A DNA stretch of 35,951 nucleotides from Marinobacter manganoxydans MnI7-9 (GCF_000235625.1 NZ_AGTR01000006.1:1-35951), one strand, 5' to 3'. Shown: positions 17,831-26,541, counted from the first letter of the stretch. Numbers and translations are program-made. The notes: generated from the letters alone by a model not told the origin.

Positions 17831-18697
17831 ATGGCAATCACTGAAAGTCGTAAGACGCCCCGAATTCTCGTTGCCGGTTGCGGCAAACTCGGTGGCGCCA
17901 TTGCCAGTCGGCTGACAACCTCGGCCACCGTGTTTGGCCTGCGGCGAAATCCCGGGCGTGTTCCCGAGGGTGTTCACGGCATCGGCGCTGATCTGACCAG
18001 GCCTGAGACCCTGACCCGCAAACTTCCTGCTGATCTCGATATCATCCTCTATTGCCTGACGCCCTCCAGCTACGACCAGCAGGGCTATCGCGATGCCTAT
18101 GTGACTGGCCTGGAAAATTTGTTGGCGGCCGTCGGCAGTCAGTCTCTGAAGCACCTTTTCTTTGTGAGCAGCAGCAGTGTCTATTCACAGGATGACGACA
18201 GCTGGGTAGATGAATCCAGCTCCACAGAACCGGCCCGGTTCAGCGGCGAGCAGGTCCTGGCCGGTGAACAGACCGCATTGGAAAGCGGCCATCCGGCGAC
18301 AATCATTCGATACAGCGGCATTTACGGGCCTTCACGGCGGCGTTTTCTCGAGGAGGTCCAAGAGGGGCGCATGAATCCGGCGAAGCCAGCACCGTTCAGT
18401 AACCGGATTCACGAGGAGGATGCAGCGGAGGCCGCTGCCCACCTTGTGAAGCTGGCACTTTCGGGAGCGTCACTGGAGACCTGCTACCTTGCCAGCGATT
18501 GCGAGCCGGTAAGACTTGATGAGGTAGTAGATTGGGTGCGGCAGCAAACGCCCTGCGCCGATCCGCAGCCTGATGCCCGGAAAGGTGGCCGGGCCGGGAG
18601 CAAACGCTGCAGCAACAAGCGACTGCTGGGCACCGGCTTCCAGTTCCGCTACCCGGATTTCCGTGCCGGCTACCGCGCCATGATTGACCAGGGATGA
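17831..18697 (+). CDS. NAD(P)-dependent SDR-family epimerase (YeeZ-like)
   Basis: Extended short-chain dehydrogenase of 288 residues. The Rossmann motif near the start is VAGCGKLGGAIA. FVSSSSVYSQ (about residues 115-124) gives the catalytic Ser, and IIRYSGIYGPSRRRF supplies conserved substrate-side residues. The usual YxxxK is not obvious (FSGEQVLAGEQ lies there), as in the YeeZ-like branch, so catalysis may be altered or absent. I use the ATG at 17831; the alternative TTG four codons earlier abuts the AAGGA ribosome site too closely. The gene is divergent from oxyR and ends at a bidirectional terminator shared with ridA. Substrate unknown. Confidence 0.8.
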   Translation: MAITESRKTPRILVAGCGKLGGAIASRLTTSATVFGLRRNPGRVPEGVHGIGADLTRPETLTRKLPADLDIILYCLTPSSYDQQGYRDAYVTGLENLLAAVGSQSLKHLFFVSSSSVYSQDDDSWVDESSSTEPARFSGEQVLAGEQTALESGHPATIIRYSGIYGPSRRRFLEEVQEGRMNPAKPAPFSNRIHEEDAAEAAAHLVKLALSGASLETCYLASDCEPVRLDEVVDWVRQQTPCADPQPDARKGGRAGSKRCSNKRLLGTGFQFRYPDFRAGYRAMIDQG

Positions 18698-18710
18698 GCC
18701 TTCGGCATTA

Positions 18711-18736
18711 AAAAAGGCGGCCAAGGCCGCCTTTTC
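18711..18736. terminator. Bidirectional terminator between SDR gene and ridA
   Basis: Stem AAAAGGCGGCC / GGCCGCCTTTT (18712-18722 and 18725-18735), with A-run on one side and T-run on the other. It serves the two convergent genes. Confidence 0.9.
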
Positions 18737-18758
18737 TCAATTCAGGTGTTTTCAGGTC

Positions 18759-19145
18759 TTAGCTGAGCACCATCACCGCTTCCATTTCAATGGGCACTCC
18801 CTTGGGCAGCGCCGCGACACCTACCGCCGCTCGGGCCGGATACGGTTCCTGGAAATAGGTGGCCATGATCTCGTTGACCGTGGCGAAATTGGCCAGGTCC
18901 GTCATGTAGATGTTCAGTTTCACAATGTCCTTCAGCTCGCCACCGGCGGCCTCGCAAACGGCCTTGAGATTATCGAATACCTGCCGGGTCTTGGCAGAGA
19001 AATCGCCGGCGACCACTTCCATGGTTTCCGGCACCAGCGGAATCTGGCCAGACAGGTACACGGTATCCCCTGCCTTTACCGCCTGGGAGTATGTGCCGAT
19101 CGCCTGGGGCGCATTCTCGGTCTGAATTACGGATTTGTTGGTCAT
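18759..19145 (-). CDS. ridA: RidA-family reactive intermediate deaminase
   Basis: Protein of 128 residues of the YjgF/YER057c/UK114 family. Family hallmarks are [28 protein letters not shown] near the start, [13 protein letters not shown] in the middle, and [24 protein letters not shown] at the C-terminus, which includes the conserved active-site arginine and glutamate. The protein hydrolyses reactive enamine/imine intermediates made by PLP enzymes such as threonine dehydratase. The ATG at 19145 fits the family and has an AAGGG upstream. spoT ends about 80 bases upstream in the same direction, the common spoT-ridA order. Confidence 0.94.
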   Translation of the reverse strand: MTNKSVIQTENAPQAIGTYSQAVKAGDTVYLSGQIPLVPETMEVVAGDFSAKTRQVFDNLKAVCEAAGGELKDIVKLNIYMTDLANFATVNEIMATYFQEPYPARAAVGVAALPKGVPIEMEAVMVLS

Positions 19146-19223
19146 GACCCTTGGTTTCCTCTCTTCCAAAACGCCAATCCTCGCCCTTGCGTGGCGCGCC
19201 TGTCAACCGGGCTTTGGTCGGGG

Positions 19224-21365
19224 TCAGTGCCGCACACGGCTGATGTGGGTAATCGCACGAATGTTGCGGATCCGTCGCATCACCCGCGCCAGGTGCCGGC
19301 GACCATTAACGTGTACCACGAGACTGACAATGCCAAAGCGGGCGTTCTGCTCTTCCACGTTAATGCGCTCGATGTTGCCGTCCGCCATGGCAACCGCATT
19401 GGCCATCTCGGCAATCACACCGCGCTGGCGCTCCAGCTCTACCCGGAGTTCCACGGAAAATTCGTCGGTAATGTCCTTGGCCCATTTGAGGTGCGTGAGG
19501 CGAGCCCGCCCCTCATCGTCCTCGGGCAACCGGGAGCAGGTATCGGAATGAATCACCATACCTTTGCCGGAATCCATCACCCCAACCACCGGGTCTCCCG
19601 GAATCGGCTTGCAACAGCTGGCAAACCGGACCAGAAGGCCTTCCGTGCCCCGAATTGTCACCGGGCTATGATTGCCACCCTCGATATCCCTGGGAGCCTC
19701 AATGGCTTCGGCAACCTCTGAGCCGCTCGCGAGCTGACGAGCCACCAGATAGGCCATCCGGTTGCCGAGCCCGATGTCACTGATCAGATCATCAAAACTG
19801 TTCACCTGATTGTGGTTCACTACGGCTTGCTTCTGGGCGTCGCTGATTTCGGACAGTTTCGCACCAAACCCCTTCAGGGATTTCTTCAGCAGGGTGCGAC
19901 CGAGCTCCAGCGATTCCGCACGCTTCTGGCTCTTGAGCACGTGCCGGATACTGCTCCGGGCCTTGCCGGTCACCACGAAACTGAGCCAGGCCGGGTTGGG
20001 GCGGGCGCCGGGCGCAGTGATGATTTCCACGGTCTGGCCACTCTGCAGAGGCTGGCTGAGGGAACCCAGGTTGCGGTTGATTCGACAGGCTACGGTGGCG
20101 TTGCCGATGTCCGTGTGGATGGCATAGGCAAAGTCCACCGGCGTCGCCCCGCTTGGCAACTCCATGATGCGGCCTTTCGGGGTGAAAACGTATATCTCGT
20201 CCGGGAACAGGTCTACCTTTACATGCTCGATAAACTCCATAGAGTCATCGGCCCGTTCCCGCATTTCCATCAGTCCCTTCACCCAGCGGTCGACCCGGGC
20301 CTGGTTGGCGCTGGTCACGCTGCTGGATTCATTCTTGTACATCCAGTGCGCCGCAATCCCGTTATTGGCGATATGCTCCATCTCCTCGGTACGGATCTGG
20401 ATCTCGATGTTCACGTGCATCCCGAACAGAGTGGTGTGGATGGACTGGTAGCCATTGGCCTTGGGCATGGCTATGTAATCCTTGAAGCGGCCCGGAAGGG
20501 GTTTGTAGAGGCTGTGTACGGCACCGAGGATCCGGTAGCAGTCGTCTTCGGTATCGGTGATGATCCGGAACGCGTAAACGTCCATGATTTCATGGAAGGA
20601 TTTCTGCTTGAACTTCATCTTGTTGTAGATGCTGTTCAGGTGCTTTTCCCGGCCCAGAATCCGCCCTGGCAGGCCCCGCTCCTCTAACTTTTCCTGCAGT
20701 TTGCCACGAATATCCTCGATGATTTCGCGGTGGCTGCCCCTGAGCTTGTCCACCGCTTTTGATATGTACTTCGAACGCATCGGATACAGCGAGGTAAACC
20801 CCAGATCCTCGAGCTCGGTGCAGATCGAGTGCATGCCCAGACGGTTGGCGATGGGGGCGTAGATATCGAGGGTCTCGGTGGCAATGCGCTGGCGCTTCTC
20901 ATAGGGCATGGGGCCCAGGGTGCGCATATTGTGAAGGCGGTCCGCCAGCTTCACCAGAATGACCCGAATATCTCTGGCCATGGCCAGAGTCATCTTCTGG
21001 AAGTTTTCAGCCTGGGCTTCCGCCCGGGACCGGAATTCGATCTGGGTAAGCTTGCTGACGCCATCCACCAGTTCCGCAACATCGTCGCCGAACTGCTCCG
21101 CCAGGGCATCCTTGGGAATGCCGGTGTCTTCGATCACATCGTGAAGCATCGCCGCCATCAGGCTCTGATGATCCAGACGGAGATCGGCGAGAATATGGGC
21201 GACAGCCAGGGGGTGAGTAATGTACCGGTCGCCGCTCTTACGCATCTGGCCCTCATGGGCCTGCTCGGCATAATAATAGGCGCGTCGCACCTGATTGATG
21301 CGAGTGGTATCCAGATAGGAACTTAGCTCTCGAGCCAGTCCTTCAACCGTAGCCTCTGCCGACAC
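19224..21365 (-). CDS. spoT: Bifunctional (p)ppGpp synthase/hydrolase SpoT
   Basis: RelA/SpoT protein of 713 residues. An intact HD hydrolase domain (about 25-190) has HPLAVAHIL and MLHDVIEDTG. The synthetase domain (about 240-350) has GREKHLNSIYNKM, DVYAFRIIT and ANGYQSIHTTLFG. A TGS domain (about 390-450) has VFTPKGRIMELPSGATPVDFAYAIHT. The C-terminus has a zinc-finger-type helical part with SCCKPIPGDPVVG and a final ACT domain. The intact HD motif argues for SpoT, not RelA. The start is GTG with GGAGG five bases before it; the nearby ATG is out of frame. A terminator-like hairpin lies in its leader. rpoZ is upstream and ridA downstream, all in the same direction. Confidence 0.96.
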   Translation of the reverse strand: MSAEATVEGLARELSSYLDTTRINQVRRAYYYAEQAHEGQMRKSGDRYITHPLAVAHILADLRLDHQSLMAAMLHDVIEDTGIPKDALAEQFGDDVAELVDGVSKLTQIEFRSRAEAQAENFQKMTLAMARDIRVILVKLADRLHNMRTLGPMPYEKRQRIATETLDIYAPIANRLGMHSICTELEDLGFTSLYPMRSKYISKAVDKLRGSHREIIEDIRGKLQEKLEERGLPGRILGREKHLNSIYNKMKFKQKSFHEIMDVYAFRIITDTEDDCYRILGAVHSLYKPLPGRFKDYIAMPKANGYQSIHTTLFGMHVNIEIQIRTEEMEHIANNGIAAHWMYKNESSSVTSANQARVDRWVKGLMEMRERADDSMEFIEHVKVDLFPDEIYVFTPKGRIMELPSGATPVDFAYAIHTDIGNATVACRINRNLGSLSQPLQSGQTVEIITAPGARPNPAWLSFVVTGKARSSIRHVLKSQKRAESLELGRTLLKKSLKGFGAKLSEISDAQKQAVVNHNQVNSFDDLISDIGLGNRMAYLVARQLASGSEVAEAIEAPRDIEGGNHSPVTIRGTEGLLVRFASCCKPIPGDPVVGVMDSGKGMVIHSDTCSRLPEDDEGRARLTHLKWAKDITDEFSVELRVELERQRGVIAEMANAVAMADGNIERINVEEQNARFGIVSLVVHVNGRRHLARVMRRIRNIRAITHISRVRH

Positions 21366-21397
21366 CGCGCCTCCACGACTTCATGAAATTCAGGGAC

Positions 21398-21424
21398 AAA
21401 AAACCCGAATGCACGCATCCGGGT
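21398..21424 (-). terminator. Terminator-like hairpin in front of spoT
   Basis: Stem ACCCG-G-ATG / CAT-T-CGGGT (21403-21411 with 21416-21424, one wobble) followed on the minus strand by six T (21403-21398). It ends the gmk-rpoZ transcript and also lies inside the predicted spoT leader, so it may act as an attenuator. Confidence 0.75.
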
Positions 21425-21443
21425 CCTTCCAGAGTCCTTCCAG
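21423..21443 (-). repeat. Duplicated decamer CTGGAAGGAC in spoT leader
   Basis: CTGGAAGGAC occurs twice on the minus strand (21443-21434 and 21432-21423), 11 bases apart, directly before the leader hairpin. GGA-containing repeats near a hairpin resemble CsrA/RsmA sites; binding is not shown. Confidence 0.5.
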
Positions 21444-21460
21444 CAACGTTCTATAGCTAC

Positions 21461-21488
21461 ACTATAAAACCGCGGGGACAGATTTCAA
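21461..21488 (-). promoter_or_regulatory. Candidate sigma-70 promoter of spoT
   Basis: On the minus strand TTGAAA (21488-21483) and TATAGT (21466-21461) are separated by 16 bases. A transcript starting near 21453 would have a leader of about 88 bases before the GTG of spoT. Confidence 0.5.
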
Positions 21489-21537
21489 TGCTTCTCGCTT
21501 GCGGACAGATACTTATATACCTGGCTCCGCAGCTGGG

Positions 21538-21750
21538 TCACTCGTCGTCTTCTTCCTTGAGGAGATCACGAGTAATCTTGCCTTCGGCAATCTCGCGCAG
21601 AGCGATAACCGTGGGCTTATCATTTTCTTCAGCCACCATCGGCTCGGCACCCTTGGTAGCGAGCTGACGGGCACGCTTGGTTGCCAGCATTACCAGCTGG
21701 AAGCGGTTATCAACGTTTTCCAGACAATCTTCAACGGTAACTCGTGCCAT
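21538..21750 (-). CDS. rpoZ: RNA polymerase omega subunit
   Basis: Protein of 70 residues, shorter than E. coli omega (about 90). It carries the complete conserved core: [20 protein letters not shown], then [12 protein letters not shown] and [15 protein letters not shown], with an acidic end. Omega helps fold the beta-prime subunit and contributes to one ppGpp site on RNA polymerase, which fits its place between gmk and spoT. gmk lies 86 bases upstream in the same direction; a hairpin terminator follows. Confidence 0.96.
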   Translation of the reverse strand: MARVTVEDCLENVDNRFQLVMLATKRARQLATKGAEPMVAEENDKPTVIALREIAEGKITRDLLKEEDDE

Positions 21751-21836
21751 AACTTCCCCGACTCATAAAATGACTGTTTCAGCAGACCGCACAGTTTACT
21801 GTGGCCGGTTCAATTTGTATACAGGAAAACCCCGTA

Positions 21837-22529
<693 letters not shown>

Positions 22530-22617
22530 TTATACGGACTTTGGCAAAACACCGCACCCCACAAGGGCGTCAGCTGATACCATTTGCCTATCCACTGTTC
22601 AGCGACTGCAAGAACCC

Positions 22618-23439
22618 ATGCGAACCACCATCGACATCACCGTGAAGCAGCCAGGCAAAGCCATCGACGCCCTGAGCGAGGCGGCCCCCGGGCTTTCGCG
22701 TCAGAAAATCAAGGACGCCATGACCAAAGGCGCCTGCTGGTGGACTCACAAAGGCAAACGCCTTCGGCTACGCCGTGCCACAAAGGAGCTGAAACCGGGT
22801 ATCCGACTACAGCTTTACTACGACGAGAAGGTGCTTGAGAGGAAACCGGAAAAGCCGATTCTCCTGGAGAATGCGGGGCGCTACACCGTCTGGTTCAAAC
22901 CTCATGGGCTACTGGCCCAGGGCTCCCAGTGGGGCGACCACTGCAGTTTGCTTCGCCTGGCCGAAATCCAGCTTGAGCAACCATGCCATCTGATCCACAG
23001 GCTCGACGCCGACGCTGCCGGGCTGATGCTGATCGCCCATGACTCGAAAGCGGCCGGCGCCCTTTCCCAGTGTTTTTCGGGGCGGACCATGACCAAACAC
23101 TACAAGGCGCGAGTGGCCGGCCTCATCGACGCTCGGGAGCAGCTCGTTGATGCGCCCGTCGAGGGCAAGGCGGCCGTCAGCCGTGTCTCAACGCTCGAGC
23201 TGGACGAAACCGGGGAAACTTCACTGTTGGAAATCAGTATCGAAACCGGACGAAAACACCAGATTCGCCGGCATCTGGCGGGCCTCGGCCATCCGATCAT
23301 CGGTGATCGCCTTTACGGGCGACCGGCCGGCGTACCCTTGCAGCTCCTCGCCTTTTACCTGGAATTCGACTGCCCCCTGAACAAGCGCAAGATGACGTTC
23401 GAACTGTCGGCGGAACTGAGCGACCTCACACTGAATTGA
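22618..23439 (+). CDS. RluA-family pseudouridine synthase
   Basis: Protein of 273 residues. Residues about 1-75 are an S4-like RNA-binding part (LSRQKIKDAMTKGACWW). The catalytic core has the RluA signature HRLDADAAGLMLIA with the catalytic Asp, although the usual TSG is changed to AAG. Other core motifs are KHYKARVAG and ETGRKHQIRRHLAGLGHPIIGDRLYG. It isomerises uridine to pseudouridine in rRNA or tRNA; the target position cannot be deduced. It is divergent from gmk and is the last core gene before the accessory region that starts around 23440. Confidence 0.9.
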   Translation: MRTTIDITVKQPGKAIDALSEAAPGLSRQKIKDAMTKGACWWTHKGKRLRLRRATKELKPGIRLQLYYDEKVLERKPEKPILLENAGRYTVWFKPHGLLAQGSQWGDHCSLLRLAEIQLEQPCHLIHRLDADAAGLMLIAHDSKAAGALSQCFSGRTMTKHYKARVAGLIDAREQLVDAPVEGKAAVSRVSTLELDETGETSLLEISIETGRKHQIRRHLAGLGHPIIGDRLYGRPAGVPLQLLAFYLEFDCPLNKRKMTFELSAELSDLTLN

Positions 23440-23866
23440 CCACCGGCGTAGAGATCCGGCTTATTCCAGATTCTGCACCTGCTCGAAGAATAATAATTTA
23501 AAATTCTTTAAAAACAGATGCTTGCCTTATTTTTTGCATCGATATTCGCCCAATACTACCCATTTTACTACCCATGGATAGAAACTTTATCTCTGATTGG
23601 CCCAATCGGTTACTACCCATGATTATAAACTGGGATAAGTGGGGAAACTGGGAATTTCTGATCCTTTTCCGATTTACCAACACCTTGTCTAAACCGAAAA
23701 AACCTTCTGGCGAGTCTAGCAAGAGCGGCACTCCCGATGCACCACTGCTGATATACCGAAGTTTGTACTGACAGCACAAACCTTTGATTTTATTAGATAT
23801 TTTTTGTTTTTCCTCTTGCATATTTGAAACTTCGTGCGAGTATTTTAGAAAACGCAGGAGTTCAAA
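23440..23866. other. AT-rich gene-free junction of core and island
   Basis: No gene is supported. The base composition drops sharply compared with the preceding gene. It holds three copies of TACTACCCAT and, at its end, the promoter area of the lipoprotein gene. It probably marks the island boundary; no integrase is visible. Confidence 0.5.
23554..23620. repeat. Three direct copies of TACTACCCAT
   Basis: Exact copies lie at 23554-23563, 23566-23575 and 23611-23620. The first and third are preceded by GCCCAAT (immediately overlapping in the first, five bases further in the third). Candidate recombinase arm-type or replication/partition-type sites at the island edge; the function is inferred. 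Confidence 0.55.
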
Positions 23867-24715
23867 ATGACGAAGTTGAAGACCATTTGTTTTGCTGTAA
23901 CTACAGCCGCGCTCGCGGGTTGCGCTGCCACGCCTCGACACTATGACGACGAATCATCCCGCGCACTGAATCTGGCCCGTGCCGGCGGCGTCTACGATCA
24001 GGACCTGCGGGATTCACCAGACGGGACGCGCTCGTATCGGAAGGGTTTGTTGGTAAGCGCCCTCAACCTGGCCAGTCTGGCTACTTCACTAGATGCGCCG
24101 CTTCGTCATCTTAATGGCACCCAGACGCTACTCTTCAACGCCACTGACATCATGATGACGCCGGACAACCCTTCGGCGCGACCCAGCCTGATGGGCTGGA
24201 TGCCGGAATCACTGGCGGCGAACGAGGATGACGCCTATGACCACTATGTTGCAGTCGTAGATGAGGCCATCACCCAGGCCGCCAAGTCGATGGCGATAAA
24301 GGTAACGAAGCTCACAGACGTGAAGACGCCGGAGATTGATGGGAACCCGCTCATGCTGTGGTCGGTAACAGTCGAGCGATATGGCTGTGCCGATAGCAAC
24401 TGCATCATCGCCTATAACATCCAACAACCGAATCACTGGAAGACACCAAGCTATGTCATCGGCCGTGAAGCAGCCAGTTACAACATCGCTGCCAACCATC
24501 CCGAGAAATATTCCCGACTGGTATTTCGGCAGTCCGGCCATGAACTCACCTTTCCAGTAGATGAATTCTATGGCGCTGTCAGCGCCGGCATGCCTCCCTG
24601 GATAGTGATGTACTTTCCACCAAACACCGTGATCCAGGACGGCGAGCCGCTCCCCTATCCGGTGTTGTATGAACAGGGCCAACAGCTGATGTTCAGGGAG
24701 CCCGACCATGAGTGA
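23867..24715 (+). CDS. Hypothetical lipoprotein
   Basis: Protein of 282 residues with a clear lipoprotein signal: Lys-containing n-region, hydrophobic core and lipobox LAGC with Cys19. The mature part is soluble and mixed alpha/beta, with cysteines in YGCADSNCIIAYN (about residue 177). I do not recognise a named family. AGGAG lies seven bases before the ATG. The stop overlaps the next gene's start by eight bases, so both are translated together. The gene is the first of a plus-strand series that includes a serine recombinase and a DUF7673-like protein, a typical set of genomic-island cargo. It might contribute to the envelope or to conjugation; nothing in the sequence decides this. Confidence 0.75.
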   Translation: MTKLKTICFAVTTAALAGCAATPRHYDDESSRALNLARAGGVYDQDLRDSPDGTRSYRKGLLVSALNLASLATSLDAPLRHLNGTQTLLFNATDIMMTPDNPSARPSLMGWMPESLAANEDDAYDHYVAVVDEAITQAAKSMAIKVTKLTDVKTPEIDGNPLMLWSVTVERYGCADSNCIIAYNIQQPNHWKTPSYVIGREAASYNIAANHPEKYSRLVFRQSGHELTFPVDEFYGAVSAGMPPWIVMYFPPNTVIQDGEPLPYPVLYEQGQQLMFREPDHE

Positions 24716-25121
24716 CTGGCACGATGAACTTGAGTTGGCACTGCTGCCGCTGGAGGACCTAAGAGTCGATAGCGTCTACATGACTTTTGTGATCAGCAAT
24801 GCCCTGAGCGATCGAGGCATTTTCCATCAATGCCGGATCGGATACGCGGAGGACCGACTGAGCCGAATGACCACCGCTCCCCATTGCTGGGTCGAGCTCG
24901 AACAGGGCTGGTGTATCGATCTCCGGCTCAGACAGTGGCTGGGCGATGAGGACGACCTCCCTCATGGCGTATTCCAGCCATCCGACTACCCGCGAGTTCG
25001 ATACCAAGGCACGGCGTTGCTGGTTCCACGCCTGGACGTGGAAGATTTGAGGGCGATGACGAATGATGCCTACAGCAAGGTGAAACTGCCGTGGCTGGCC
25101 GGGCAAGCCGCAGCGGCCTGA
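24708..25121 (+). CDS. Hypothetical protein, possible transglutaminase-like fold
   Basis: Protein of 137 residues, soluble and acidic at the start. It overlaps the lipoprotein gene by eight bases, suggesting translational coupling. The stretch PHCWVELEQGWCIDLRLRQWLGD (here in parts: HCWVEL then CIDLRLR) recalls the His/Asp part of transglutaminase-like cysteine protease folds, where a His-x-Trp-hydrophobic strand is followed by an Asp strand. A matching nucleophilic Cys upstream might be the one in FHQCRIGYAE (about residue 42). This is a weak resemblance and not proof. No named family is assigned. Confidence 0.65.
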   Translation: MSDWHDELELALLPLEDLRVDSVYMTFVISNALSDRGIFHQCRIGYAEDRLSRMTTAPHCWVELEQGWCIDLRLRQWLGDEDDLPHGVFQPSDYPRVRYQGTALLVPRLDVEDLRAMTNDAYSKVKLPWLAGQAAAA

Positions 25122-25191
25122 CGCCGGGCAAAACTTGCATTTTCTCAGGTTCTGGTGGCTTCGAAGTAAAGAACTATCGGGGACTGAGGCC

Positions 25192-25581
25192 ATGGTGAGA
25201 GTGGCAAAAACAGTAGCAGTGGGGCTCGCCGGGATCGGCGTTGTGGAGCTCGCCTTTAGGGTTACCGATGCTGCGCTTTACGCATGGTATCTATTGTTCG
25301 TGCTGTGGGTGGTCGTACTGTTCATTCGCTTCGCACTAGCCGCAGTCGATGCCTACAAGACGGTTTTCGCCAAGGGACCCGATGGGGAAATGACGTTTCC
25401 TGAATTCGAACAAAAGATGGCGTCGTTCAGTCGAGGCAGTGATGAGGAGGCAACCGGCGCGGGCAACAAGGCAACTTCCGGCAATGGGAGCAATGGCGGT
25501 ACAGAGGGTTTCTTCGATGACGACAGAATCAACCAGATTTATCGAGCGGACGATCCGTTCGGGGATTTTCTCGACTCTTGA
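25192..25581 (+). CDS. Hypothetical two-helix membrane protein
   Basis: Protein of 129 residues from the ATG at 25192; a longer TTG-initiated frame is less likely because a GAGG lies just before this ATG. Two hydrophobic segments (about 6-25 and 30-52, the second AWYLLFVLWVVVLFIRFAL) are followed by a soluble, Gly/Ser/Asn-rich linker and an acidic end (FFDDDRINQIYRADDPFGDFLDS). Family not recognised. It sits between the lipoprotein pair and the serine recombinase in the island cargo. Confidence 0.65.
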   Translation: MVRVAKTVAVGLAGIGVVELAFRVTDAALYAWYLLFVLWVVVLFIRFALAAVDAYKTVFAKGPDGEMTFPEFEQKMASFSRGSDEEATGAGNKATSGNGSNGGTEGFFDDDRINQIYRADDPFGDFLDS

Positions 25582-25677
25582 GGTGGTTCCTTATGGGTAC
25601 AGATCAGGAGAACCAGGGGTTCGAACCCGGTAACGGCCACCAGAACCACCTAAACCAGACCGGCCAGAGAGAACCAC
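25581..25677. repeat. GAACCA repeat cluster and palindrome before the recombinase
   Basis: AGGTGGTTC (25581-25589) is inverted as GAACCACCT (25643-25651). AGAACCA occurs directly at 25609-25615, 25642-25648 and 25670-25676. A perfect 12-bp palindrome, GGGTTCGAACCC, lies at 25617-25628. All are within the 120 bases between the membrane-protein gene and the recombinase gene, where res sites or autoregulatory operators of resolvases usually lie. Confidence 0.55.
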
Positions 25678-25701
25678 TTATAACAGACTGAGGAACCGAC
25701 G

Positions 25702-26334
25702 ATGTTTATTCGAGCCTACCTTCGGGCATCCACGCAGGAACAGAATGCGGAGCGAGCCCGGGAGTCACTGGTACAGTTCGCAGCCAACCACGGTCAGCGT
25801 ATTGCCGCTTTCTACGTGGAGAATGTGTCCGGCGCCACCCTGCACCGCCCCGAGCTGATGAAACTGATCGCAGATTCCGATGAGGGCGACATCGTTCTGG
25901 TCGAACAAATTGATCGGCTGGCTCGCCTCAAACAGAGTGACTGGGACTCCCTCAAGCAAAAGCTGGCCGCCAAGCGGTTAGCCATCGTCTCCCCGGAATT
26001 ACCGACCAGTTGGCTCGCCCTGGAAAAGAAGGACGACACCGGTTTCACCGACTCCATTCTACGAGCGGTCAACGCCATGATGCTCGACATGCTGGCTGCC
26101 GTGGCCCGCAAAGATTACGAAGACCGTCGGCGCCGGCAGTTCCAGGGCATTCATAAAGCAAAAACGGAGGGCAAGTACCAGGGGCGGCAACCAGACCTGA
26201 AGCGCAGACAGCACATCGCCAGCCTACTACGCAGTGGTCACAGCTACAGCGAGATCCAGGAGATGCTGAGTTGCTCGCGGCACTTGATTGCGTCTGTCGC
26301 CAAAGAACAAAGACAGGCCGATGCTGTGGCCTGA
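25702..26334 (+). CDS. Serine recombinase (resolvase/invertase family)
   Basis: Protein of 210 residues. The N-terminal catalytic domain starts with RAYLRASTQEQNAERA, where the Ser of RAST is the nucleophile (residue 10). GDIVLVEQIDRLARLK supplies the conserved DRLxR block with catalytic arginine. The long E helix follows (MMLDMLAAVARKDYEDRRRRQFQGI). A C-terminal helix-turn-helix (about 168-200, SYSEIQEMLSCSRHLIASV) binds DNA. Such enzymes resolve co-integrates or plasmid dimers, or invert segments. A GAGG ribosome site precedes the ATG. The repeat cluster immediately upstream is a candidate recombination site or operator. It is typical of plasmids and integrative elements, supporting an island here. 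Confidence 0.9.
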   Translation: MFIRAYLRASTQEQNAERARESLVQFAANHGQRIAAFYVENVSGATLHRPELMKLIADSDEGDIVLVEQIDRLARLKQSDWDSLKQKLAAKRLAIVSPELPTSWLALEKKDDTGFTDSILRAVNAMMLDMLAAVARKDYEDRRRRQFQGIHKAKTEGKYQGRQPDLKRRQHIASLLRSGHSYSEIQEMLSCSRHLIASVAKEQRQADAVA

Positions 26335-26382
26335 AACCAACAAACTGCCCTCAAAGGGCCATCAACCATTGGAGACCTGAAT

Positions 26383-26541
26383 ATGCTGAATCTATCTGCC
26401 ACACTGATTGCATTCCTGAGCTTTGTCGCAGTCATACTTTTTATCTGCGTTGTGGCCTACCGAAACGCGGACCGTCTGGAAGCGTACGTAGAGCGCAAGT
26501 TCCGGAGGAAGGCGCACCGTCCTAACAGCGATCTGAAATAA
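26383..26541 (+). CDS. Small single-helix membrane protein
   Basis: Protein of 52 residues. The ATG has a good GGAG seven to eight bases upstream. The N-terminal half is one hydrophobic helix (LIAFLSFVAVILFICVVAY); the C-terminal half is strongly basic (ERKFRRKAHRP), so the tail should face the cytoplasm. No family recognised. It lies between the recombinase and DUF7673-like genes and is probably co-transcribed with them. Confidence 0.55.
   Translation: MLNLSATLIAFLSFVAVILFICVVAYRNADRLEAYVERKFRRKAHRPNSDLK

Noticed and set aside
18684-20687. Long plus-strand frames over ridA and spoT (345 and 291 codons)
   Set aside because: Shadows of well-conserved genes on the other strand in GC-rich DNA.
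23498-23941. Minus-strand frame with MGS-type starts in the TACTACCCAT region
   Set aside because: First suspected as an integrase start, since several integrases begin MGSI, but the peptide ends after a few dozen residues and has no recombinase motif.
25611-25645. tRNA 3'-end-like GGTTCGAACCC followed by CCACCA
   Set aside because: Only a T-loop-like palindrome is present; the acceptor, D and anticodon arms are missing, and the T-stem has a mismatch. Better seen as part of the recombinase repeat cluster.
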